Shown: in pieces, positions 1 to 5,737 of the stretch
How positions within the stretch are numbered: the first letter of the stretch is position 1
Layout: every line of letters starts with the position of its first letter
DNA from: Candidatus Cloacimonas sp. SDB
GTDB taxonomy: Bacteria > Cloacimonadota > Cloacimonadia > Cloacimonadales > TCS61
Direction of reading: 5' to 3'
NCBI GenBank assembly: GCA_001412425.1
Contig: LKUH01000067.1
Location: 1 to 5,737, forward strand
DNA length: 5,737 nucleotides
Notes under the pieces: generated by a model
What the model was told of the DNA's origin: nothing
The model's input: the letters and a program-made list of their open reading frames with translations, nothing else
Databases searched by the model: none
Position numbers and translations under genes: made by a program

Positions 1-1077
1 CTTATTTTTTTATTAATATCAATCTTATTGGCATTGATTTCATTTAATGAATTTATATATTGTGCACAATCTTATACTACGGAATATCAGGAAGGAGAGA
101 AGGTTGCTGTGAAAAATATTGAATATAAAAATCCCATCATCGAACAGCGTGCAGATCCGTGGATTTATAAGCATTCAGATAATTACTATTATTTTACTGC
201 ATCTGTTCCCGAATATGATCGGATAGAAATCAGAAGGGCAAAAACAATACAGGATCTTGGTTCAGCAGAGGCGGTAACAATATGGAGAAAACGTGATTCC
301 GGGGAAATGTCAGTACATATTTGGGCTCCAGAAATCCATTATATTGATGGAAAATGGTACATATATTTCGCTGCTGGTGGACTTGGCGGCGACGTATGGG
401 GAATTCGACCTTACGTTTTGGAATGTACCGACGAAAACCCGATATCCGGCAACTGGCACGAAAAGGGTATCATGAAAAAATCAGCGGAAGATAAATTTTC
501 CTTTTCCAATTTTTCTTTGGATGCGACAACCTTTAAGCATAACGGCGTGAGATACTTTGTTTGGGCTCAAAAGACACATGAGTTACATAATCCCTCCAAT
601 TTATATATTGCAATAATGGAAAATCCATGGACTATTAAAGGTAAACCGGCAATGATTGCTACCCCGGAATATGGCTGGGAGAAGATTGGTTTTTGGGTTA
701 ACGAAGGGCCTGCTATCCTAAAAAGAAACAACAGATTATTTATTAGCTATTCTGCTAGTGCTACTGATTCTAATTATTGCATGGGAATTTTGACTGCTTC
801 TGAAACTGCAGATATATTAAATCCGAACTCATGGAATAAATCTCCCGAACCGGTCTTTGAAACTAGTGAAGAAAATGGTCAATATGGTCCAGGACATAAT
901 AGCTTTACTGTTTCAGAGGATAATAGTAGAGATGTGCTGGTATACCATGCCAGGAATTACAGGGATATAGTTGGTGATCCTCTTTATGACCCAAATCGAC
1001 ACACTCGTGCCCAGATATTTGGCTGGAATGAAGATGGAACACCAGAGTTTGGAATTCCGGTGCCAGACTGCCAATAA
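1..1077 (+). CDS. GH43 family glycoside hydrolase, probable alpha-L-arabinofuranosidase (5' end uncertain, probably partial)
   Basis: Likely releases alpha-L-arabinofuranosyl units from arabinan or arabinoxylan fragments. Numbered from an internal GTG at 109, the three GH43 acidic residues are visible: catalytic base Asp16 in RADPW, Asp138 in SLDATTF, and acid Glu199 in NEGPAI. WAPEIHY and YHARNYRD are also typical. It is a single beta-propeller domain of about 320 residues with no carbohydrate-binding module. Opening with NPIIEQRADPWIYKH resembles exo-acting arabinofuranosidases of the family, but subfamily and linkage are inferred. The frame stays open to base 1 and encodes a hydrophobic stretch (LIFLLISILLALIS then CAQS) that looks like a signal peptide whose Met lies off the window. 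GTG 109, preceded by AAGGAG at 92-97, would instead give a 322-residue cytoplasmic enzyme. TTG 28 lies inside the hydrophobic run and is unlikely. The GH51 gene follows 26 nt downstream. Confidence 0.88.
   Translation, partial: LIFLLISILLALISFNEFIYCAQSYTTEYQEGEKVAVKNIEYKNPIIEQRADPWIYKHSDNYYYFTASVPEYDRIEIRRAKTIQDLGSAEAVTIWRKRDSGEMSVHIWAPEIHYIDGKWYIYFAAGGLGGDVWGIRPYVLECTDENPISGNWHEKGIMKKSAEDKFSFSNFSLDATTFKHNGVRYFVWAQKTHELHNPSNLYIAIMENPWTIKGKPAMIATPEYGWEKIGFWVNEGPAILKRNNRLFISYSASATDSNYCMGILTASETADILNPNSWNKSPEPVFETSEENGQYGPGHNSFTVSEDNSRDVLVYHARNYRDIVGDPLYDPNRHTRAQIFGWNEDGTPEFGIPVPDCQ
92..111 (+). promoter_or_regulatory. Possible internal ribosome binding site and GTG start of the GH43 gene
   Basis: AAGGAG (92-97) lies 11 nt upstream of an in-frame GTG (109-111). 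Starting here gives MKNIEYKNPIIEQRADP, which matches how leaderless GH43 arabinofuranosidases begin. The same bases also encode Glu-Gly-Glu-Lys in the longer reading, so the match may be coincidental. It matters because it decides between a secreted and a cytoplasmic enzyme. Confidence 0.35.
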
Positions 1078-1083
1078 AGGAGG
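1076..1083 (+). promoter_or_regulatory. Shine-Dalgarno for the GH51 gene, overlapping the GH43 stop codon
   Basis: AAAGGAGG begins within the TAA stop of the GH43 gene (1075-1077). The spacer to ATG 1104 is 20 nt, longer than the usual 5-12. There is no ATG, GTG or TTG in frame between them, and the family alignment supports ATG 1104, so this is the only strong site available. Its position suggests reinitiation by ribosomes finishing GH43. Confidence 0.55.
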
Positions 1084-1103
1084 TTTTATTTTTAAGATTA
1101 ATC

Positions 1104-2612
1104 ATGAAAAATGCTAATTGTAAAGTTGATAAAGGATACAGAATTGCAGAGGTTGATAATCGAATATATGGTTCTTTTATTGAGCATTTGGGACGGGCAA
1201 TTTATGGTGGAATTTATGAACCTGGCCACCCTGAGGCTGATGAACTTGGTTTTCGCAAAGATGTAATAGATTTGGTAAAAGAATTGAAGGTGCCCATTAT
1301 CAGGTATCCAGGTGGAAATTTTGTTTCAGGGTACAACTGGGAGGATGGTATTGGACCAAAAAATAAAAGAAAGAGGAAATTAGAGCTTGCCTGGAGAGTA
1401 GTAGAGACTAATAAAGTAGGAATTAACGAGTTTGTAGAATGGTCAAAAAGAGTCAACTCAGAGATAATGCTGGCAATAAATCTGGGAACAAGAGGGATTG
1501 ATGATGCCAGAAATCTTGTAGAATATTGCAATCATCCGGGAGGAACTTATTATAGTGATTTGCGAGTAAGAAATGGGTATCGAGAACCTCATGGAATAAA
1601 GACCTGGTGTCTGGGTAATGAAATGGATGGAGACTGGCAAATTGGCCATAAAACTGCACAGGAATATGGTCGTTTGTCTTGTGAGGCTGCCAAGGTTATG
1701 AAACTGATTGATCCCACCATTGAATTAGTTGTATGCGGCAGTTCTCATAGATTAATGGATACTTATCCTGAATGGGAATCAACCGTACTGGAGCATACCT
1801 ATGAATGGATAGATTATATTTCAGTGCATAGCTATTATGGGAATCCAGAAAATGATACTCCTAATTATCTGGCAAAATCACTGGATATGGATACCTTTAT
1901 AAAATCAGTAATTGCAACCTGTGATTATGTTAAAGCCGGAAAAGGAAGCAATAAGACTATTAATCTATCATTTGACGAGTGGAATGTCTGGTATCATTCT
2001 AGAGAACAGGATAAAAAAATAACATCCTGGTCAGTTGCACCGCCATTATTAGAAGATGTTTACAACATGGAAGATGCCCTATTGGTGGGAAGCTTATTAA
2101 TTACCTTATTAAAAAATGCAGACAGAGTAAAGATAGCCTGTTTGGCTCAACTGGTTAATGTTATTGCTCCAATTATGACAGAAAATGCGGGAAGTGCATG
2201 GCGACAGACAATTTTTTATCCATATCTGCATGCTTCAGTTTATGGTAGAGGGGCAGCATTGTATTCTCTAACAGAAACACCAAGGTATGACACTAAAGAT
2301 TTTTCTGATGTACCCGTCCTGGATACGGTTGCTATTTTTAATGATAATCAAAACGAGATAACTATCTTTGCAGTAAATAAGGATATCCAGGAAAACATGC
2401 TTGTTAACTATAAAATAAAAGGTTTTGGAGAATTTAGGATTATTGAACATATTGTTTATCAGAATGATGATGTAAAAACGTCAAATACCAAAGATTACCC
2501 ATTTAGAGTTATACCCGAAATAAAGAAGGATTCTGTCATAGAAGATGGGATTCTGAAGGCATTATTACCAAAGCTATCATGGAATGTAATCAGGATTGCA
2601 ATTGAAAAATAA
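1104..2612 (+). CDS. abfA: GH51 intracellular alpha-L-arabinofuranosidase
   Basis: A retaining exo-enzyme (EC 3.2.1.55) that removes terminal alpha-L-arabinofuranosyl residues from arabino-oligosaccharides. At 502 residues it is full length for the family and reads very much like Geobacillus AbfA. The (beta/alpha)8 domain carries the acid/base Glu173 (CLGNEMDG) and the nucleophile Glu292 (LSFDEWNVWYH), offset by two from Glu175/Glu294 of the Geobacillus enzyme. Substrate residues keep the same offset: Glu27, Arg67, Asn72, Asn172, His242, Tyr244 and Gln349. The C-terminal beta-domain ends in the conserved LPKLSWNVIRI. There is no signal peptide, so it acts in the cytoplasm on imported oligosaccharides; members of the family are usually hexameric. 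No frameshift or missing catalytic residue is seen. It probably shares a transcript with GH43 upstream. GH51 assignment is near certain; preference among arabinan, arabinoxylan and other donors is not readable. Confidence 0.97.
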   Translation: MKNANCKVDKGYRIAEVDNRIYGSFIEHLGRAIYGGIYEPGHPEADELGFRKDVIDLVKELKVPIIRYPGGNFVSGYNWEDGIGPKNKRKRKLELAWRVVETNKVGINEFVEWSKRVNSEIMLAINLGTRGIDDARNLVEYCNHPGGTYYSDLRVRNGYREPHGIKTWCLGNEMDGDWQIGHKTAQEYGRLSCEAAKVMKLIDPTIELVVCGSSHRLMDTYPEWESTVLEHTYEWIDYISVHSYYGNPENDTPNYLAKSLDMDTFIKSVIATCDYVKAGKGSNKTINLSFDEWNVWYHSREQDKKITSWSVAPPLLEDVYNMEDALLVGSLLITLLKNADRVKIACLAQLVNVIAPIMTENAGSAWRQTIFYPYLHASVYGRGAALYSLTETPRYDTKDFSDVPVLDTVAIFNDNQNEITIFAVNKDIQENMLVNYKIKGFGEFRIIEHIVYQNDDVKTSNTKDYPFRVIPEIKKDSVIEDGILKALLPKLSWNVIRIAIEK

Positions 2613-2739
2613 AATATCTGTCCAAAAAGTGGGTAATTCTACTGAAAAGGAGGTGAAAGGGTATACCTAGAAGATTGTTTGTTTAATCAGGATAGAATAT
2701 TGTTTTGCTGAAAAATATTACTTATAAAGGAGAAAAAAA
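2613..2739 (+). other. 127-nt intergenic gap between GH51 and the sugar-binding protein gene
   Basis: No gene is supported here. It holds an excellent Shine-Dalgarno (AAGGAGGTGA, 2647-2656) with no usable start codon behind it, an 8-bp palindrome GGTATACC (2660-2667), and a lone -10-like hexamer TAGAAT (2693-2698) without a convincing -35. The true ribosome binding site of the next gene, AAAGGAG, is at 2726-2732. I see no hairpin with a T-run ending the GH51 transcript. A promoter for the transporter genes may sit here but cannot be placed with confidence. Confidence 0.5.
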
Positions 2740-3735
2740 ATGTTGAGGAAAATTAATATTTTAGTATTATTGGTGTTGGTTTGTGTATTCTTTCTAAATT
2801 TGCCAGTAGGAGCACAACAAAGTGAGGATCCTATTGTAATATACTTTTTCCCAGGTGGTTCCCCGGGAGGCACCTTTGCCACTGTTGTTTACAATGGTGC
2901 CAGGGCAGCAGAAGAGATTTTAGGTGATAGGGTTGAAGTAAGGTACTTGTGGTCTGAGTGGAGTCCAGAAAAAATGGTTGACCAGCTACAACAGGCTGTA
3001 GCAGCCGACCCTGACGGAATAGCAATAATGGGTCACCCAGGTGATGAGGCTTACAGGCCTTTTGTAGAAGAGGCAGAGGAAAGAGGAATTATAGTTACCA
3101 GCCAAAACACAACCTTGCCTGAACTGGAAAAAGCCTATGCTGCAAATGGATTTGGTTATGTAGGACAGGAGTTATATGAATCTGGATATACTTTAGGAGA
3201 AGGCACTATTGCAAGAGCGGGATTAGAGGAAGGAGACAAAGCGCTTGTCTGGGGTCTTTTGTCCCAGCCGACCAGAGGATTAAGAACCAAAGGAGCTATA
3301 GATGCTTTTGAAGAGATTGGTATGGAAGTGGACTATCTGGAAATATCGGCTGAGGTAGATAAAGATGCTGCCAATGGTATTCCGGTTATCGCAGGATATT
3401 TACAGGCAAATCCTGATTGTAAGGTTGTTGTAACTGACCATGGTAATTTGACTTCTGCTCAGCGTACCTATTTTGAAACGGCTGGATTGGGTCCTAATGA
3501 TATTTTCGGTGCCGGTTTTGATTTGTCGGCACCAGTTGTGGAAGGCATTAAAGCTGGTTATACTGACCTGGTTTTAGATCAGCAACCATTTTTGCAGGGA
3601 TTTTTACCAATTTTCCAAATATATTTAACCAGAATGTACGGGTTTTCAGGATTACATATTGATACCGGTGGTGGTTTAATTAGCCAGGACAATATTGACA
3701 TGGTAGCCCCATTGGCCGAGCAGGGAATAAGGTAA
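2740..3735 (+). CDS. Periplasmic sugar-binding protein of a CUT2-type ABC importer
   Basis: Captures a sugar outside the inner membrane and delivers it to the permease encoded downstream. The 331-residue product starts with a typical leader: Lys/Arg near the Met, a hydrophobic core at 7-19, and a likely cut after VGA25. There is no lipobox, since Cys15 sits inside the core after Val. The mature part is a two-lobed type I fold of the ribose/galactose-binding kind. AADPDGIAIMGHP (88-100), the hinge-region VTDHGN (231-236), GAGFDLSAPVVEGIKAGY (257-274) and LDQQP (279-283) are the usual landmarks. ATG 2740 has AAAGGAG seven nt upstream. The neighbouring arabinofuranosidases suggest L-arabinose or a short arabinoside as ligand, but the binding residues do not let me confirm this. 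A 122-nt gap with a strong hairpin separates it from the ATPase gene, consistent with expression of the binding protein in excess. Confidence 0.92.
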   Translation: MLRKINILVLLVLVCVFFLNLPVGAQQSEDPIVIYFFPGGSPGGTFATVVYNGARAAEEILGDRVEVRYLWSEWSPEKMVDQLQQAVAADPDGIAIMGHPGDEAYRPFVEEAEERGIIVTSQNTTLPELEKAYAANGFGYVGQELYESGYTLGEGTIARAGLEEGDKALVWGLLSQPTRGLRTKGAIDAFEEIGMEVDYLEISAEVDKDAANGIPVIAGYLQANPDCKVVVTDHGNLTSAQRTYFETAGLGPNDIFGAGFDLSAPVVEGIKAGYTDLVLDQQPFLQGFLPIFQIYLTRMYGFSGLHIDTGGGLISQDNIDMVAPLAEQGIR

Positions 3736-3775
3736 CTTTATATTTATAGATTGAAGATAGAAATTGAATATATTA

Positions 3776-3815
3776 AGACTTGTAGGGAAATTTGTAGAAA
3801 TTTCCCTACAAGTTT
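3776..3815 (+). repeat. Perfect 16-bp inverted repeat (stem-loop) between binding-protein and ATPase genes
   Basis: ACTTGTAGGGAAATTT (3778-3793) and its exact reverse complement AAATTTCCCTACAAGT (3798-3813) flank the 4-nt loop GTAG. A G-U and an A-U pair can extend the stem to 18 pairs. It starts about 40 nt after the binding-protein stop and ends 44 nt before the ATPase start. Only TTT follows the stem before AAAAG, so it is a poor intrinsic terminator. It fits better as a partial terminator or an mRNA 3'-end stabilizer lowering ATPase/permease relative to binding protein, as hairpins do in other importer operons. It could also be one copy of a dispersed palindromic element. The inverted repeat is seen directly; its role is inferred. 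Confidence 0.85.
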
Positions 3816-3840
3816 AAAAGACTTCACAGTTATTGCAGCA

Positions 3841-3860
3841 AAAGGAGAGTGTTATTTATG
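3841..3860 (+). promoter_or_regulatory. Ribosome binding site fixing the ATPase start at ATG 3858
   Basis: AAAGGAG (3841-3847) lies 10 nt before ATG 3858. An in-frame GTG at 3849 would sit only one base after this motif and is too close to be used, so the shorter start is preferred. Confidence 0.8.
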
Positions 3861-4637
3861 AACAACTTGGTTGAAATGAAGAATATTCATAAATCATATG
3901 ATGGGGTTGTAGCATTAAAGGGAATTGATTTCCAAATTGGCTATAACGAGGTTGTAGGAGTATTAGGAGATAATGGAGCAGGTAAATCGACATTAATAAA
4001 AATTATTTCTGGTGTGCATTCTTTTGATAAAGGAGGGATGTATATCAAGGGTGTGAAAATAAACCCCAAAAAACATTCTGTAAAAAGCGCCCATGATATG
4101 GGAATAGAAACAGTATACCAGGAGAAAGCCTTGGCAGAAAAACAGGCTTTGTGGAGAAATGTCTTTATTGGTAGACAGATTACCAATAAGTTAGGCTTTC
4201 TTAATATAAAGAAAGAAAAGGAAGAAACAGATAAGATTATGCGAGATTTAATGAAATTCCGGGGAATCGGGGTTGGTGCTGACTCAATAATAAGGACATT
4301 ATCCGGTGGTGAAAGACAGGGAGTTGCCATATCAAGGGCAATGTACTTTGAAGCTGATCTGGTTATTCTGGACGAGCCGACCATGGCATTGTCATTACAG
4401 GAAGTGAAAAAGGTATTGAATTTTATACAAAGCATTAAGGAAAAGGGAAAATCATGTATCTATATATCTCATAATATTGCCAATGTATACCCTGTTTCTG
4501 ATCGTTTTGTGGCAATTGACCGGGGTAAAATAGTAGGCAGGTTTAATCGTAAAGACATTTCTTTGCAGAAACTGAGTGAGGGATTGATTGAATACACTGA
4601 AAAAGTTACTCAGAACAAACAAGAGGAAAAGGGATAA
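3858..4637 (+). CDS. ABC sugar importer ATPase, single nucleotide-binding domain
   Basis: Hydrolyses ATP at the cytoplasmic face to drive sugar import through the permease next to it. The 259 residues form one complete nucleotide-binding domain: Walker A GDNGAGKST (37-45), Q-loop Gln88 in VYQEKALAEKQ, signature LSGGERQ (148-154), Walker B LVILDE (168-173) and switch His205 in YISHN. The D-loop reads ALSLQE, with Ser where many ABC proteins have Asp; Ser or Gly at this place is common in sugar importers of this class. Ribose and arabinose importers such as RbsA/AraG carry two fused domains of about 500 residues. This is the short form seen in FrcA-type systems, so two copies should pair to serve the transporter. 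The C-terminus ends in a charged tail (TQNKQEEKG). The permease gene begins 4 nt later, indicating coupled translation. Confidence 0.94.
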   Translation: MNNLVEMKNIHKSYDGVVALKGIDFQIGYNEVVGVLGDNGAGKSTLIKIISGVHSFDKGGMYIKGVKINPKKHSVKSAHDMGIETVYQEKALAEKQALWRNVFIGRQITNKLGFLNIKKEKEETDKIMRDLMKFRGIGVGADSIIRTLSGGERQGVAISRAMYFEADLVILDEPTMALSLQEVKKVLNFIQSIKEKGKSCIYISHNIANVYPVSDRFVAIDRGKIVGRFNRKDISLQKLSEGLIEYTEKVTQNKQEEKG

Positions 4638-4641
4638 TCAA

Positions 4642-5619
4642 ATGAATGATTTAGAAAAAAATTTAAAAGTAAAAGGGACAACCAAGTATAAATCTCAGAT
4701 TGCATTAATAATTATGGCTATCAGTATTTTTGGCTTATTCATGATTACCAGTCCAGAAGTATTCCTCAAAGGTAGAATATACCAATCATTTTTATCTACT
4801 GTCCCTATTATGGGAGTAATGGCCCTTGGATTGACTTTCGTGCTTGCTATGGGTGAAATAGACCTTTCTTTCCCATCTGTAATGGGTTTGTCAGGCTTTA
4901 TATTTGCAACTACCTTTCAGGCTACAAATAATGTCATACTGTCTATAATAGCAAGTCTGTTTTCTGGAATAATAGTTGGATTTATAAACGGAGTATTAGT
5001 TACATGCATAGGCATTCCGTCAATCGTTGCAACTTTAGGCATGCAATTCTTAATCAGGGGATTCAGCAACATCATCTCAGACGGTTTATCCAGGACAGTA
5101 GCATTGAGTGGTACCTTTTCCTATAAAATATTTGCCGAAAGGTTGGGAGTAATCCCCGTACAATCAATCTGGTTTGTGGGGATAGCAATTTTTTTCTATT
5201 TCTTATTATTAAGGCACAAATTTGGAGAACAGGCTTTGTTTATAGGGGATAATAAAGAAGCGGCCAGGATGATGGGTGTTAATGTAACGATAATGAAAAT
5301 AATGGTATTTATGTTAATGGGAGCAATAGCATCCTTTGCTGGAATACTCAGCTGTTATCGGATGAGAACCTGGTGGCCAACTATGGGAGAAGGTTATTTA
5401 ATGATGGTAATGGCTGCTGTTTTTGTAGGTGGAACTTCAATGTTTGGAGGAGAGGCAAATATTGAAGGAACCTTTATAGGTGCATTTATTATTGGCTCTT
5501 TAGAGGCAGGTATAGTTGCTGCCGGACTATCTGGATTTTGGACACAGTTTATTTGTGGTGTTTTGATAATAGTATCAGTTATAATTCATACTATTTCCAA
5601 AAAGAGGAGAAGCACTTAA
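4642..5619 (+). CDS. ABC sugar importer permease (ribose/AraH/FrcC type)
   Basis: Forms the inner-membrane channel for the sugar delivered by the binding protein. The 325-residue protein has a short charged N-terminus and roughly eight to ten membrane segments, the first at about 18-36 and the last at about 299-317. Family marks are MGEIDLSFPSVMGLSG (70-85), the variant of the GGIDLSVG motif; GDNKEAARMMGVNV (202-215), the cytoplasmic loop that docks the ATPase; and GGTSMFGGEANIEGTFIGA (263-281). ATG 4642 was chosen because it stands 4 nt after the ATPase stop with AAAAGGG about 9 nt upstream, and because earlier in-frame starts would overlap the ATPase by more than 50 nt. Only one permease gene is present, so a homodimer is expected. 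The pentose specificity is inferred from neighbours only. Confidence 0.94.
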   Translation: MNDLEKNLKVKGTTKYKSQIALIIMAISIFGLFMITSPEVFLKGRIYQSFLSTVPIMGVMALGLTFVLAMGEIDLSFPSVMGLSGFIFATTFQATNNVILSIIASLFSGIIVGFINGVLVTCIGIPSIVATLGMQFLIRGFSNIISDGLSRTVALSGTFSYKIFAERLGVIPVQSIWFVGIAIFFYFLLLRHKFGEQALFIGDNKEAARMMGVNVTIMKIMVFMLMGAIASFAGILSCYRMRTWWPTMGEGYLMMVMAAVFVGGTSMFGGEANIEGTFIGAFIIGSLEAGIVAAGLSGFWTQFICGVLIIVSVIIHTISKKRRST

Positions 5620-5634
5620 AGGAAGGCATAAATT

Positions 5635-5685
5635 ATGGTAATATTAAAAAATTATTCAAGATTTTGGGAGGGAGGAATTAGATGA
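5635..5685 (+). CDS. Possible 16-residue leader or spacer ORF between permease and isomerase
   Basis: ATG 5635 has a good Shine-Dalgarno (AAAGGAAGG, 5618-5626) about 8 nt upstream, overlapping the permease stop. The frame runs 16 codons (MVILKNYSRFWEGGIR) to TGA 5683-5685, which overlaps the ATG of the next gene as ATGA. I recognise no family. It may be a real small peptide, a device that couples permease and isomerase translation, or an accident. The ribosome binding site of the next gene (GGGAGGGAGGA) lies within it and dictates its Gly-Gly-containing end, which argues for caution. Confidence 0.35.
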   Translation: MVILKNYSRFWEGGIR

Positions 5686-5737
5686 TCAATATTCCCGAAG
5701 TAAGGTTGGGAATGGTAGCAGTAAGCAGAGATTGCTT
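5682..5737 (+). CDS. Probable L-fucose/L-arabinose isomerase-family protein, N-terminal fragment
   Basis: Only the first 18 codons (MINIPEVRLGMVAVSRDC) are in the window; the gene runs off the right edge. The opening, a short lead followed by a hydrophobic strand LGMVAVSRDC, resembles the start of proteins annotated as L-fucose/L-arabinose isomerase family. That is recall from very little sequence. The start is well fixed: GGGAGGGAGGA ends about five nt before ATG 5682, and an in-frame TAG stands directly upstream (5679-5681). An aldose-ketose isomerase is what this operon would need, because L-arabinose freed by the two arabinofuranosidases must be converted to L-ribulose. The ATG overlaps the stop of the preceding mini-ORF. 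Confidence 0.55.
   Translation, partial: MINIPEVRLGMVAVSRDC

Noticed and set aside
1214..1659. Several minus-strand open frames of 63-105 codons
   Set aside because: They overlap the well-conserved catalytic domain of GH51 and show no family signature or ribosome binding site.
2660..2667. Palindrome GGTATACC as an operator
   Set aside because: Eight bases is too short to stand out, and I saw no second copy or regulator gene in the window.
2675..2703. Candidate promoter TTGTTT ... TATTGT, or lone -10 TAGAAT, before the binding-protein gene
   Set aside because: The spaced pair matches consensus poorly (3/6 and 4/6), and TAGAAT has no -35 at the right distance; chance matches are frequent in such AT-rich DNA.
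2700..2728. TTGTTT and TATAAA 17 nt apart
   Set aside because: Transcription would begin at or after the ribosome binding site AAAGGAG of the binding-protein gene, removing it from the mRNA.
3778..3820. Calling the hairpin a classic rho-independent terminator
   Set aside because: The stem is followed by only three T residues and then AAAAG, and the downstream genes clearly belong to the same importer.
3849..3857. GTG start for the ATPase three codons upstream
   Set aside because: Only one base separates it from the Shine-Dalgarno, whereas ATG 3858 is correctly spaced.
3941..4435. A 164-codon open frame on the minus strand
   Set aside because: It lies wholly inside the ATPase gene, whose Walker, signature and switch motifs are all intact on the + strand; the minus-strand product is low in recognisable features.
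4588..4641. Earlier in-frame ATG extending the permease by 18 residues into the ATPase gene
   Set aside because: It would overlap the ATPase by 50 nt and add a highly basic stretch not expected in the family; ATG 4642 has a good ribosome binding site and 4-nt spacing.

Overview
This 5.7-kb window is AT-rich, and every gene I can support lies on the + strand. It looks like one L-arabinose / arabino-oligosaccharide utilization operon. The order is: GH43 arabinofuranosidase-type glycosidase (5' end probably off the window), GH51 alpha-L-arabinofuranosidase, periplasmic sugar-binding protein, ABC ATPase, ABC permease, a possible 16-codon mini-ORF, and the first 18 codons of a probable L-fucose/L-arabinose isomerase-family protein.

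Layout. At 1-1077 and 1104-2612 two different glycosidase families follow each other only 26 nt apart, and both point to removal of alpha-L-arabinofuranosyl residues. A 127-nt gap with no supported gene precedes the binding protein (2740-3735). A second gap of 122 nt holds a perfect 16-bp inverted repeat. The ATPase (3858-4637) and permease (4642-5619) are almost fused (4 nt). At 5682 the next cistron begins inside the stop codon of the mini-ORF (ATGA overlap).

How the parts fit. Extracellular or cytoplasmic arabinofuranosidases release L-arabinose from arabinan or arabinoxylan fragments. A CUT2/ribose-type importer with a single-domain ATPase, as in the FrcBCA arrangement, takes up the sugar. 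A sugar isomerase would start catabolism. The substrate assignment comes from gene context, not from binding-site residues.

Organism. Low G+C, strong AAGGAG-type ribosome binding sites and a Geobacillus/Firmicute-like GH51 suggest a bacterium near Firmicutes, Halanaerobiales, Thermotogota or Atribacterota. The sugar-binding protein has an ordinary signal-peptidase-I-type leader and no lipobox cysteine, which favours a two-membrane cell over a typical Gram-positive. I cannot name the taxon. I see no mobile element, CRISPR array, tRNA or rRNA. I did not find an undescribed system. The points most worth a second look are the hairpin, the orphan Shine-Dalgarno, the mini-ORF and the ambiguous GH43 N-terminus.
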